Both the position numbers and the translations under genes were made by a program. Positions 8,057 through 16,015 of a stretch of DNA of 64,000 nucleotides are shown piece by piece. The stretch comes from Paenibacillus stellifer. GTDB taxonomy: Bacteria; Bacillota; Bacilli; Paenibacillales; Paenibacillaceae. The notes under the pieces were generated by a model that saw only the letters and a list, made by a program, of their open reading frames with translations, searched no databases and was not told where the DNA came from. Within the stretch, counting starts at the first letter, position 1, and each line of letters begins with the position of its first letter. The stretch spans positions 3,626,501-3,690,500 of the forward strand of contig NZ_CP009286.1 of NCBI RefSeq assembly GCF_000758685.1. Direction: 5' to 3'.

Positions 8057-8928
8057 CTGTAAGTCTGCACCACCAAGTCAATCAGGGTAAAAGAGAACAC
8101 CACGATGCTCAGCACGCCGTTCATGGTGAAGAACGCAGTTTGAAGGCGGCTCAGGTCGCTCGGCGATACGATGTTGTGTTCATAGAACAAAATGATATAA
8201 GCGATAATCATGCCTGCGATGTACCACCAGCTTAAGTGCGCCATGAACAGCAGGGAAATAAATCCGACGCCGGTCAGGAAATGAAACACCTTCGCGATTC
8301 GAAGCGCCCCCGCCACACCGAAGCGGACCGGGATGGAATAAAGGCCCTCCTTGACGTCGAAGTCGACGTCCTGGCAGGAATAAATAACGTCAAATCCGGC
8401 CGTCCAGAAGACGATCGTGAAATAGAAGACCATGGCTGTCATATCCACCTTGCCGGTTACGGCGACCCAGCCGCCGAGCGGTGCAAGCGCTATGGTCAAG
8501 CCGAGGATAAGGTGACAGGCCCAGGTGAAGCGTTTCGTGAAGGAATAGAAGACAAGCAAAAAGACCGCGATCGGCAACAGCTTGGCCGAGAGCGGGTTCA
8601 GCTTCGAAGCGGCCCAGAACAGCAAAAGGAAAGAAATAGCAACAAAGATGACCACTTCACCCGCTTTGAGCAGCCCTGCCGGGATAGCTCTTCCGGATGT
8701 TCGGGGATTCTTGGCGTCGCTCACCCGGTCGATCAGCCGGTTAAGGCCCATCGCCGCACTGCGCGCGCCGAACATCGCCACCAGTATCCACCCGATATCC
8801 CGCCATGTCGGAAGCCCGCCGGTTACGACGCTTGATCCGAGCAGCGCGCCCATAAATGCGAAGGGAAGGGCAAATACTGTATGTTCGAACTTGATCATTT
8901 GCAGAAAAATGCCGATTTTCTTAAACAT
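8053..8928 (-). CDS. UbiA-family prenyltransferase (MqnP-like), integral membrane
   Basis: This polytopic membrane enzyme attaches the polyprenyl chain to the aromatic ring. The 291-residue protein shows the NRLIDRVSDAKNPRT motif (Asp-rich Mg/diphosphate site) and the second CQDVDFDVKEGLYSIP motif. About eight hydrophobic segments are spread along it. Its position between menG and ubiX, beside mqnA, suggests the futalosine-pathway prenyltransferase rather than MenA. The ATG at 8928 has AGGAG 7 bases upstream and overlaps menG by 8 nt. Confidence 0.88.
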   Translation of the reverse strand: MFKKIGIFLQMIKFEHTVFALPFAFMGALLGSSVVTGGLPTWRDIGWILVAMFGARSAAMGLNRLIDRVSDAKNPRTSGRAIPAGLLKAGEVVIFVAISFLLLFWAASKLNPLSAKLLPIAVFLLVFYSFTKRFTWACHLILGLTIALAPLGGWVAVTGKVDMTAMVFYFTIVFWTAGFDVIYSCQDVDFDVKEGLYSIPVRFGVAGALRIAKVFHFLTGVGFISLLFMAHLSWWYIAGMIIAYIILFYEHNIVSPSDLSRLQTAFFTMNGVLSIVVFSFTLIDLVVQTYR

Positions 8929-9667
8929 CCTGATTCTCCTTGATCCCAATATGTAAAGCTGCGATGCCTCCGGTCAAGGGATAGGATTCCACGCTCTGGA
9001 GTCCCGTATCGCGGAAGATTTGCTCCAGCGCCTTCCGGTCAGGGAACAGCGCGAGCGATTCGGGAAGCCACTTGTACTGCTGATAACTCTTGGCGAACAA
9101 TTTGCCCATCATAGGCAGCAGACGTGTAAGATAGAAATAATAAATGCCTTTAAACGGCTGCACAGTAGGCTTGGACAGCTCCAGACAGACCACCATGCCT
9201 CCGGGCTTCACCACCCGCTGCATTTCGCGGAGCACCTGAACAGGGTCCGGAACATTGCGCAGGCCGAAGCCGATCGTCGCGTAGTCGAAGGAATTATTTC
9301 CGAAGGGAAGCTTCATGGCGTTGCCCTGGACGAGTGAAACCCGATCCGAAAGTCCATGCTCGTTCACCTTCTTGCGGCCTACTTCCAGCATGCCTTCACT
9401 GAAATCGAGGCCCACAACGCTCCCGGTGCCGCTCTTCTCTGCAAGCGAAATCGTCCAGTCGCAGGTGCCGCAGCACAGATCGACGGACGTATCTCCGCAG
9501 CGTACGCCCATCTTGTCCATGGCGAACCGCCTCCAGGCTTTATGTCGCCGGAAGCTGAGAATATCGTTCATAATGTCATATTTGCCGGCGATCTTCTCGA
9601 ATACGGAATGAACGTACTGCTCCTTCGGCTTCGTTCCGTTTCCGCCGGCCGTTGTCGTCTTGTTCAT
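8921..9667 (-). CDS. menG: Demethylmenaquinone methyltransferase
   Basis: MenG/UbiE performs the last C-methylation of menaquinone with SAM. The 248-residue protein carries VFEKIAGKYDIMN at the N terminus, the SAM motif VDLCCGTCDWT and GFGLRNVPDP, which are hallmark UbiE/MenG sequences. It lies 8 nt after hepS and overlaps the ubiA start, in the same operon. B. subtilis also places it between hepS and hepT, where it is called menH or gerCB. Confidence 0.94.
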   Translation of the reverse strand: MNKTTTAGGNGTKPKEQYVHSVFEKIAGKYDIMNDILSFRRHKAWRRFAMDKMGVRCGDTSVDLCCGTCDWTISLAEKSGTGSVVGLDFSEGMLEVGRKKVNEHGLSDRVSLVQGNAMKLPFGNNSFDYATIGFGLRNVPDPVQVLREMQRVVKPGGMVVCLELSKPTVQPFKGIYYFYLTRLLPMMGKLFAKSYQQYKWLPESLALFPDRKALEQIFRDTGLQSVESYPLTGGIAALHIGIKENQDV

Positions 9668-9675
9668 GCAGTTGA

Positions 9676-10539
9676 TTAGGCCTCCCCCGCGGCTAGTCCC
9701 GAAATTTTATGCTGCAGAAGAAAGCGGTCTAGCGTAGTCCGCAGCTCCCGGATCAGCATCTCATCCTTGAGTTCCTTAAGCACCTCTTGAATGGCATCAA
9801 TCGCCTGATGCAGCTTGTCGGTAAGCAGGGAATCGCATTTATACTTCATCTTCAGCTTCTTCCAGTCTTTGTTCTCCAGCTTCCGCTCCCGCAGCTGCCG
9901 TCTTTCTTCCTCGGTGCCCGATTCGAGCAGATGCCAAAAACTATAGCCTTCAAGCCCCAGTTCCGGCAATTCTCCCCGCTTCAGTTCCAGGGCAACAGTC
10001 TCGCACTGGGTAAATTCCGCCAGCAGCCTGCGCCAAGGCTCCACGAGTGTCTGATCAATCAAGGGTGTAAAAGACAGGAACAAGCTCATGTTGAGCTGAA
10101 GCGCACTCTGCAAGTAGGCTTCGGCAGTAAACATCAGTTCCTTGGCTTTGATATACATCTGAGCCTTCAGTACGTTGAAATTGGCGATGGCTGCGCTGAG
10201 AGAGCCAACCATGCCGATTTCTCCGCCGCCTGCAAGCAGACGATAGAACCAGCTGCTGAAAAAATCGCCGGCCAGCACCTTCAGCTGGCGGGAGCGCATG
10301 GCCTCCTCATTCCGGGACCCGGCTTCGTCAACGGACTCATGCGTATCCAGTCCGAGCTGCACCAGTGCGGTTACGAGTGCGTACAGCTCAGCGTCCGGCT
10401 GCCTGCGGGAGGCATGGTTCAGAAAAGTGTAGAGTAAAGATCCGCGGGCGTCCGAAAGCGGCGGCAGTTCCGTATGCCGCCGGATCATGTCGTAGTCCGT
10501 ATAAGATTTAGCCAGTTGCGGTATGCGGTACGGTTTCAT
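9676..10539 (-). CDS. hepS: Heptaprenyl diphosphate synthase component I
   Basis: HepS is the non-catalytic subunit that must join HepT for C35 prenyl diphosphate synthesis. The 287-residue helical protein contains LDTHESVD and the LLAGGGEIGMVGSLSAAIA stretch typical of the family. The ATG at 10539 follows GGAGG by 5 bases. The open frame reaches further upstream through the promoter region, but that part is not translated. It is the first gene of the menaquinone operon. Confidence 0.88.
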   Translation of the reverse strand: MKPYRIPQLAKSYTDYDMIRRHTELPPLSDARGSLLYTFLNHASRRQPDAELYALVTALVQLGLDTHESVDEAGSRNEEAMRSRQLKVLAGDFFSSWFYRLLAGGGEIGMVGSLSAAIANFNVLKAQMYIKAKELMFTAEAYLQSALQLNMSLFLSFTPLIDQTLVEPWRRLLAEFTQCETVALELKRGELPELGLEGYSFWHLLESGTEEERRQLRERKLENKDWKKLKMKYKCDSLLTDKLHQAIDAIQEVLKELKDEMLIRELRTTLDRFLLQHKISGLAAGEA

Positions 10540-10574
10540 TTCAGCCTCCGAGCCCAAATTAATATTGACCGATC

Positions 10575-10604
10575 GATTGTTCACAATCTTGACTATTATA
10601 GCAT
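10575..10604 (-). promoter_or_regulatory. Extended -10 promoter for the hepS operon with an adjacent inverted repeat
   Basis: On the minus strand TGCTATAAT (10603-10595) is a full extended -10 element. No convincing -35 is seen. Directly downstream, at 10588-10575, lies the inverted repeat GATTGT-GA-ACAATC, roughly at the transcription start, where a repressor could sit. The promoter is well supported; the operator role is inference. Confidence 0.55.
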
Positions 10605-10670
10605 ATGTTAAGAGGCCGCGCACGGCCCGGTATTGTCTCATCCAGCCTTACACTACTTCTATTACCCGGT

Positions 10671-11216
10671 TCAGGGAACGATGAACTGATTTTTCCACAG
10701 GCTGGTTTCGCTTATCCGCAGTGCGGATTTCAAGGAAGGTGGCAGTGGGATATTTCCGGCGTTCTCCAGTTCCTCGAGCAGTTCGGGAGTCAGCTCCGAA
10801 CGCCTCGCATCGGCAGCCAGCAGAAGCCGCGAAGAGCCGATCCAGCGGTCTTCGGCCATAATCCGCAACAGGACCTGATTGGCGTTCTCGGTGTTCCGGA
10901 AGGCGAAAGAGAGCGCATTCGACATGTCGGCGTACACATCCCCCGGTCGAACAGCAGTGTCGGTTACTTTCAAGTCCAGGGATAGTACGCCCTCTTCCCA
11001 GCTCACGCTCCCGATCGGCAGGTGAAAGGAAATGCTTCCTAATGCATCCACCAGATTGCCCTCCCCCAGCACCAGCTTGTCAGTCCGCTGCGAGAAGGTC
11101 TCCACCGTGCCGGAAGCAGCCTTGGGCGATGACTGAAGAATCTCCATCCGGGGGAGCAGCAGAGCCGAAGCCGCTGTAACAACAAGAGCTGCTCCGATCC
11201 ACCATGAACGGTTCAC
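10671..11216 (-). CDS. Membrane-anchored hypothetical protein between mtrB and hepS (181 aa)
   Basis: I do not recognise a family. The GTG at 11216 follows GGGGGAG at normal spacing. Residues 1-23 form an uncleaved signal anchor (WWIGAALVVTAASALLL), and the rest is an acidic, probably extracytoplasmic domain ending in a Trp-containing tail. It lies downstream of the mtrB terminator and ends just upstream of the hepS promoter, so it may be a single-gene unit. Confidence 0.75.
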   Translation of the reverse strand: MNRSWWIGAALVVTAASALLLPRMEILQSSPKAASGTVETFSQRTDKLVLGEGNLVDALGSISFHLPIGSVSWEEGVLSLDLKVTDTAVRPGDVYADMSNALSFAFRNTENANQVLLRIMAEDRWIGSSRLLLAADARRSELTPELLEELENAGNIPLPPSLKSALRISETSLWKNQFIVP

Positions 11217-11287
11217 CGCGACTCCCCCTTCCGTGTTGCCTACGCAGACGCTGTGCCTGGACGCGGGCCTATATCCTCTTATATGTT

Positions 11288-11310
11288 AAAAAAAAGCAGG
11301 CTATGCCTGC
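11288..11310 (-). terminator. Intrinsic terminator of mtrB
   Basis: A GCAGGC/GCCTGC stem with a 3-base loop is followed by eight T residues on the minus strand. It begins 3 bases after the mtrB stop codon. Confidence 0.9.
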
Positions 11311-11313
11311 CGG

Positions 11314-11562
11314 TCAGATCCCGCTCTCGATTTGGCCGTGCTTCGTCATAATCTCGGCTCTGCCGCGGATCTTCATTGCCGAGGTGTGATCGGTAAACTG
11401 GGCGATATATACTTCGCCTTTGTCCAGCTTCTCCGTGTGATGAAATCGGGTGTCCAGCCCTCGTGTAAGCCCCATAACCTGAACGCCATTCTCCTTCGCC
11501 TTGATAACGATATAATCACTGTCCGACGGATCGGGCAGTCCCTCATTTCTGCTTTCGCTCAT
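11314..11562 (-). CDS. mtrB: Tryptophan RNA-binding attenuation protein TRAP
   Basis: The 82-residue protein aligns along its length with B. subtilis MtrB. TRAP forms an 11-subunit ring that binds tryptophan, then wraps NAG-repeat RNA to force termination of trp transcripts. The GLTRG.DTRFHH tryptophan-binding loop is conserved. So are Lys45, Lys64 and Arg66, which match the known RNA-contacting KKR motif (Lys37, Lys56, Arg58 in B. subtilis). I chose the ATG at 11562, nine bases after AGGAGG; the longer frame runs back into the hup terminator. Unlike B. subtilis there is no folE (mtrA) in front of it. Its evident target is the leader at 946-998. Confidence 0.95.
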   Translation of the reverse strand: MSESRNEGLPDPSDSDYIVIKAKENGVQVMGLTRGLDTRFHHTEKLDKGEVYIAQFTDHTSAMKIRGRAEIMTKHGQIESGI

Positions 11563-11601
11563 CCCTGTACCCTCCTTATGGAAAAACCTGCATGATCGCA
11601 A

Positions 11602-11634
11602 TGTAAAAACAAATGCCGCCTGAGAGGGCGGCAT
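11602..11634 (-). terminator. Intrinsic terminator of hup
   Basis: An 8-bp stem, ATGCCGCC with GGCGGCAT, closes on a 6-base loop and is followed by TTGTTTTT on the minus strand. It lies 40 bases past the HU stop and 40 bases before the mtrB start. mtrB has no strong promoter of its own that I can see, so partial read-through from hup may drive it. Confidence 0.88.
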
Positions 11635-11673
11635 GGTTGTTGTTCTGGAATATAGAAGACATATGTAGAAATC

Positions 11674-11946
11674 TTATTTAATTCCGTCTTTAAGCGCTTT
11701 GCCCGGTTTGAATGCCGGAACCTTGCTCGAAGGAATTTCGATTTCTTCACCGGTCTGCGGATTGCGGCCTTTGCGTGCTGAACGCTCGCGCACTTCGAAG
11801 TTTCCAAATCCGACCAGCTGCACTTTGTCCCCGTTCTGAAGAGCTTCCGTAATTGCTTCGAATACGGCGTCCACAGCTTTGGTTACATCCTTCTTGGGAA
11901 GTTCGGTTGCTTCCGTCACTTGGTTGATCAAATCAGATTTATTCAT
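11674..11946 (-). CDS. hup: DNA-binding protein HU
   Basis: HU is the small nucleoid protein that bends DNA without sequence preference. The 90-residue protein starts [10 protein letters not shown] and has the [27 protein letters not shown]-contact arm region (positions about 46-69). Length and sequence are typical of Bacillales HBsu. The start has GGGAGG upstream. It sits between spoIVA and mtrB, as in B. subtilis, and has its own promoter. Confidence 0.97.
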   Translation of the reverse strand: MNKSDLINQVTEATELPKKDVTKAVDAVFEAITEALQNGDKVQLVGFGNFEVRERSARKGRNPQTGEEIEIPSSKVPAFKPGKALKDGIK

Positions 11947-12071
11947 TTCTTCTCACCTCCCTGGCTAATTCTCCGATATTGTTCACTGTTTCCGTTTCAG
12001 CGTAAAATATACGTGATTATTGCGTTTTGTGGAGCGTGGACCGCATCCATACCCGGATGCGCAACAAATTT

Positions 12072-12100
12072 ATAGTAATACAGGCTCTCCATAATTTCAA
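12072..12100 (-). promoter_or_regulatory. Sigma-A promoter for hup
   Basis: TTGAAA at 12100-12095 and TACTAT at 12077-12072 are 17 bp apart on the minus strand, about 125 bases upstream of the HU start. The rest of the 12101-12222 gap shows nothing recognisable. Confidence 0.65.
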
Positions 12101-12222
12101 GCGTTCTGAAAAAAACAAGCTGAAATGATTCCCTCGCCCGTCCTAATCTTCCTGAACCGGACAGACCAACAGACGGGCGGTCAGACGGATTTTAACCGGG
12201 AGCCCTTTCCGCTCATGCCAAT

Positions 12223-12246
12223 AAACGGGGTCGCTGGACCCCGTTT
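12223..12246 (-). terminator. Terminator hairpin after spoIVA
   Basis: A perfect 10-bp stem, AAACGGGGTC with GACCCCGTTT, has a 4-base loop. It is flanked by A and T residues on either side, so it could work in both directions. It lies 33 bases past the spoIVA stop. Confidence 0.8.
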
Positions 12247-12278
12247 TCGTCACACTTTTATATGACAGTGGCTATACT

Positions 12279-13757
12279 TTAGAGAATGATGGCGATCAGT
12301 CCGCCGGAGCCCTCGTTGATGATGCGTCCCAGCGTCTCCTGCAGCTTGTAGCGCGCGTTGTCGGGCATCATTGCGATTTTGCCCTGGATGCCTTCCCGGA
12401 CGATGCTGTGCAGCGAGCGGCCGAATATATCCGACTCCCAGATCTTGATCGGATCGTTCTCGAAATCCTGCATCAAATAGCGGACCAGCTCCTCACTCTG
12501 CTTCTCGGTGCCGATGATCGGCGAGAACTCCGATTCGACATCGACGCGGATCATATGGATCGAAGGAGCCGTCGCCTTCAGGCGTACACCGAAACGCGTT
12601 CCCTGCCGGATCAGCTCCGGTTCGTCGAGCGCCATCTCAGCCAGGGACGGTGCAGCGATGCCGTAACCGGTCGTCTTGACCATCTCCAGCGCTTCGGAGA
12701 ACCGGTCGTATTCCCGCTTGGCATGTGCGAATTCCTGCATCAGTTGAAGCAGGTGGTCCTTGCCCCGGATCTCGACGCCTACGACTTCCATCAGCACCCG
12801 GTCATACAGCTCTTCCGGAGCGAACAGATCGATCTCGGCGACGCCCTGGCCCATGTTCATGCCGCTAAGTCCCGCTCTGTCGATGAAATCGTACTCGGTG
12901 AACTGGGAGACGAGCCGGTCGACATCACGCAGGCGGCGGATATCCTTGACCGTATCACGGACCGAATTCTCATAGCTGCTCCGCAGCCAGTGATTCTCCG
13001 GAAGCACCATGACCCAGCTCGGCAGATTCACATTCACTTCATGAACCGGGAATTCATAGAGCACTTCGCGCAGCACGCCGGTTACGTCATCCTCGCTCAT
13101 GGTAGCCGCGCTGAGCGTCATTACCGGTATATCATATTTGGCTGCCAGTTCGCTGCGCAGCGACTGAGTCTCCTCGGCTTTGGGATGCGTGGAGTTGATT
13201 ACCAGGACGAAGGGCTTGCCGACTTCCTTCAGCTCCGCAACAACCCGTTCTTCCGATTCAACATACGAGCCGCGCGGAATTTCCGCAACGCTGCCGTCGG
13301 TCGTGACGACAACGCCAAGCGTCGAATGCTCCTGGATTACCTTGCGCGTGCCGATCTCGGCCGCTTCCTGGAACGGAATCGGCTCCTCGAACCACGGAGT
13401 GGAGATCATCCGGGGACCGTTCTCATCCTCATATCCCTTCGCTCCCTCAACCGCATACCCGACACAGTCGACGAGCCGGACATTCACTTCCAGACCCTCT
13501 GCCACCTTGATCTGCACCGCGTTGTTAGGAACAAATTTGGGTTCCGTGGTCATGATCGTCTTGCCGGCTGCGCTTTGAGGCAGCTCATCCACTGCGCGGA
13601 CGCGGTCCGCCTCGCTCGTAATGTTGGGCAGGACGATCGTTTCCATAAAGCGTTTGATAAACGTTGATTTACCTGTGCGGACCGCGCCGACGACTCCCAG
13701 ATAGATGTCCCCGCCGGTACGTTCGGCAATGTCCTTGAAAATATCCACTTTTTCCAA
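12279..13757 (-). CDS. spoIVA: Stage IV sporulation protein A (coat basement-layer ATPase)
   Basis: SpoIVA hydrolyses ATP to polymerise around the forespore and anchor the coat and cortex. The TTG start at 13757 follows GAGGAGGG by 7 bases and gives 492 residues, the same length as the B. subtilis protein. Residues 1-20 (EKVDIFKDIAERTGGDIY) match the conserved N terminus, and the Walker A motif GAVRTGKST is at about 24-32. The longer upstream frame has no ribosome binding site. It should be expressed in the mother cell during sporulation. Confidence 0.97.
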   Translation of the reverse strand: MEKVDIFKDIAERTGGDIYLGVVGAVRTGKSTFIKRFMETIVLPNITSEADRVRAVDELPQSAAGKTIMTTEPKFVPNNAVQIKVAEGLEVNVRLVDCVGYAVEGAKGYEDENGPRMISTPWFEEPIPFQEAAEIGTRKVIQEHSTLGVVVTTDGSVAEIPRGSYVESEERVVAELKEVGKPFVLVINSTHPKAEETQSLRSELAAKYDIPVMTLSAATMSEDDVTGVLREVLYEFPVHEVNVNLPSWVMVLPENHWLRSSYENSVRDTVKDIRRLRDVDRLVSQFTEYDFIDRAGLSGMNMGQGVAEIDLFAPEELYDRVLMEVVGVEIRGKDHLLQLMQEFAHAKREYDRFSEALEMVKTTGYGIAAPSLAEMALDEPELIRQGTRFGVRLKATAPSIHMIRVDVESEFSPIIGTEKQSEELVRYLMQDFENDPIKIWESDIFGRSLHSIVREGIQGKIAMMPDNARYKLQETLGRIINEGSGGLIAIIL

Positions 13758-13962
13758 AAGAGATCCCTCCTCATATACTTCCGAAGAAAAATGCCTGAAG
13801 AGCATCGGCTTCGCGCTTGCCGCCGGTATTCATCGCCTGCATGGCCTCGTGTTCTGTAGACCGGCGTATGGCCTTCGGCGGAAGCTTGACCGCCCGGGTC
13901 CGCAAGGCCCGCTTCCAGCCCCGGCTGAGCCGAACGCTCGGACATGCATTTGGACTAGTATC

Positions 13963-13990
13963 ATCATATGTACCCGCTGAGGATTTATGA
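13963..13990 (-). promoter_or_regulatory. Possible sigma-E promoter for spoIVA
   Basis: On the minus strand TCATAAA (13990-13984) and CATATGAT (13970-13963) are 13 bp apart. This roughly fits the sigma-E pattern of an ATA-containing -35 and a CATA...T -10. It would leave a leader of about 200 nt. Otherwise the gap 13758-14135 holds nothing I can identify. Confidence 0.3.
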
Positions 13991-14137
13991 CCTGCCGTCC
14001 GCGCAATTTCGTTGCGGTTTCTTCGTGATGCATGCTGGCGCGGCAGACCTTTGCCGGCATCCGGAAGCTTTCTCATCATCTGTATGCGGGCCGATTCTCT
14101 ATTAGAACTTTTCCCTTGTCTTTACTCTCTCAATTAA

Positions 14138-14170
14138 TAAAAGCGCCTGCCCCAACCGGGACAAGCGCTG
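14138..14170 (-). terminator. Terminator downstream of the ferredoxin gene
   Basis: A 12-bp stem (AGCGCTTGTCCC with GGGGCAGGCGCT, including wobble pairs) with a 4-base loop is followed by TTTATT on the minus strand, about 55 bases after the ferredoxin stop. Confidence 0.7.
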
Positions 14171-14222
14171 TGGATCTATTCAAAAAAAATACCGCCTTAC
14201 ACTCTGCCTCCGGCGTGAGGAG

Positions 14223-14591
14223 TCACCATAAGCGGTCCTCTTCGCCCTTCTTGGCCTCCTCCAGCCTCTTGCGGATGGCGGCCTTGAGCGGGTCTTCCGG
14301 AACGCTCACGACCGCTTCTCCTGCAAGTTTGGCCTGGCAGGCAAGACGGATTCCGTCATCCAGCAGTCCGCCCAGCTTCCGCCGTTCGGCCTCTCCTGGA
14401 GGGCTAAGAGAAGACGCCGACCCGTCTTCTATATGAACCTTGCACATCAAACAGCCGGCTTTGCCTCCGCAGCGTGTTGCGATATGTATGCCCGCCCGCC
14501 GCGCGGCGTCCAGAATCGTAACACCGTTTGGCACATTTGCGCTTTTTCCCGAGGGCAGAAACGTTATGGGAGAGACATGTTGCGGTTTCAA
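14223..14591 (-). CDS. 2Fe-2S ferredoxin
   Basis: This is an electron-transfer protein of the plant/adrenodoxin ferredoxin fold. Four cysteines hold the cluster: the C-x5-C-x2-C array in RCGGKAGCLMC and the distal one in RLACQAK. The N-terminal ubiquitin-like part (ITFLPSGKSANVPNGVTILDAARRAG) and the cluster loop are in the usual order. The likely start is the TTG at 14591, behind AAGGAGG, giving 122 residues with a charged tail. Its redox partner is unknown. It lies between a nucleotidyltransferase-like gene and spoIVA. Confidence 0.85.
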   Translation of the reverse strand: MKPQHVSPITFLPSGKSANVPNGVTILDAARRAGIHIATRCGGKAGCLMCKVHIEDGSASSLSPPGEAERRKLGGLLDDGIRLACQAKLAGEAVVSVPEDPLKAAIRKRLEEAKKGEEDRLW

Positions 14592-14629
14592 TGTTCCCTT
14601 GGACCTCCTTACTCTTGTTGTTAGTCTCA

Positions 14630-15253
14630 CTATGAGCATTGTGCAGAGATGCCGAGAAGTTCCCGAATTGTCCAGGCGTGAGCGGCCTCCAGCTCATTTC
14701 GCCCGATCAGAAGCTCTACCAGCGGTAAATGCGCCGGAAGATTTCTTTTCATAACCGCTGCAATAGCCTCGTACCGGTCACTTCGTCCCCGCAGCACATT
14801 GAAGATCAGTTCATGGGCCAGCGGCATCAGGAGGATGCCTCCCGTTCCCGGATACTTCCCGGCAGCCGCATAAGCTCGCAGCAGTCCCGTTTCCACCCGG
14901 TAGACCGATTGTCCGCAGCATACCTTGAACCCGCAGATAAGCTCCAGCGGATAGCTATCAATCACATAATGCCCCATCAGAGAATAACAGCCTCGGCTGT
15001 AGTCCTCGGACAATTCGCCCGCAGCATATGGATGCAGAGCTTCATGCAGCTTGTCCGCCTCCGCAATCTCTGTGTACAAATCGATATCATGCGGCGCGGC
15101 CTTCAGCGGTACATCCTGCAGCAGCAGGCCACAGCTTCCTCCCAGCAGCCATGTCGGTCCTTCTTGCCTTCCGTCGGCAGACAGGGCCGAGACCGTCTCC
15201 TCCAGAGCGAGGAGCAGCTCGGCAGAGATTCCTAAAGCCTCCAACAAAATCAT
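14630..15253 (-). CDS. Nucleotidyltransferase-fold protein of unknown substrate
   Basis: The protein has the nucleotidyltransferase signature GGS at residues 38-40 followed by D-I-D at 56-58. Lincosamide and other small-molecule nucleotidyltransferases share this pattern. The length (207 residues from the ATG, or 216 from a TTG at 15280 with GGAG upstream) fits that superfamily. Five cysteines in the middle are unusual. The substrate cannot be told from sequence; antibiotic, tRNA and protein targets all occur in the fold. Confidence 0.7.
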   Translation of the reverse strand: MILLEALGISAELLLALEETVSALSADGRQEGPTWLLGGSCGLLLQDVPLKAAPHDIDLYTEIAEADKLHEALHPYAAGELSEDYSRGCYSLMGHYVIDSYPLELICGFKVCCGQSVYRVETGLLRAYAAAGKYPGTGGILLMPLAHELIFNVLRGRSDRYEAIAAVMKRNLPAHLPLVELLIGRNELEAAHAWTIRELLGISAQCS

Positions 15254-15392
15254 ACGCCTCCATTCCTGTACGAAATCCAAGTCGACTCCACATCAGAAAT
15301 CACTCAAGGCAAACCGGAATGGAATGGCTTACGAAATCAAAGCTGCGCCTTCCGGCTGACCTTGAAGCATAATTGCGAAGGCAGGAAAGGAC

Positions 15393-15545
15393 CTATTGGC
15401 GCTCACTAGACTCTTGGTCCGGATACGGGCGAAGATAGTCAGCAATACGACTATGCCCAAATATAACTTCTTCCGGAGACAGCCGATCTCTGTACATCGG
15501 ATTCTGGCTGTCTGAGTCCTTTCTACCCGCTGGAATGTTGTCCAT
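15393..15545 (-). CDS. Possible small acidic protein (50 aa)
   Basis: The frame from ATG 15545 gives a polar 50-residue protein (ending YLRPYPDQESSERQ). No ribosome binding site precedes it. A perfect TATAAT lies immediately upstream (15552-15547), so the start, or the gene, is doubtful. I recognise no family. Confidence 0.3.
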   Translation of the reverse strand: MDNIPAGRKDSDSQNPMYRDRLSPEEVIFGHSRIADYLRPYPDQESSERQ

Positions 15546-15561
15546 ATTATAACATAAGTTC

Positions 15562-15607
15562 AAAAAAAAGAGCATCAGTGCCGGTATAGACACTCCTGCT
15601 CTTTTTT
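15562..15607. terminator. Bidirectional terminator after spoVIF
   Basis: AAAAAAGAGCA and TGCTCTTTTTT form the arms of a hairpin with T runs in both directions. It lies 14 bases past the spoVIF stop. Confidence 0.85.
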
Positions 15608-15620
15608 ACAAAGGCGACAG

Positions 15621-15896
15621 CTATTTTTTGATCATTAATTTCATCAGGCCTTCAATACCGCTTGGATTTGATCCGGTCTTCTTCACCGCTTGAATGATTT
15701 CCTTGACCGTGTCCTCGCTGACCGGCACCTTGGCCATGGCGGAGACCTGCTTGATCAATTGGCGGAGCTGGGCATCACTCTGCAGCGTTCCCGGCTTGAC
15801 CGTGCTTGCCAGCTTCTTGACAGCACCTTCCGTGATGTTTTTGCCCGTCTTCTTATTGATGGCGTTCAAGGCATCCTTGGAAAAATTTCGGCTCAT
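15621..15896 (-). CDS. spoVIF: Stage VI sporulation protein F
   Basis: The 91-residue helical protein matches the SpoVIF family, which in B. subtilis stabilises the late coat regulator GerR. Recognisable parts are the N-terminal INKKTGKNITE segment and the central LIKQVSAMAKVPVSEDTVKEIIQ. It is a single gene between gpsA and a terminator. Assignment rests on family resemblance and the neighbouring sporulation genes. Confidence 0.8.
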   Translation of the reverse strand: MSRNFSKDALNAINKKTGKNITEGAVKKLASTVKPGTLQSDAQLRQLIKQVSAMAKVPVSEDTVKEIIQAVKKTGSNPSGIEGLMKLMIKK

Positions 15897-16015
15897 TTCT
15901 CATCCCTCCTCCGTCAATCCCCGATACAGCATATGAGGATATTCCGCAAAAGGTGATGGGCGGACTACAGGTAACTGTCACCGCCTAGATCCTGTTGTGG
16001 CTGGATGCCCTGCTA

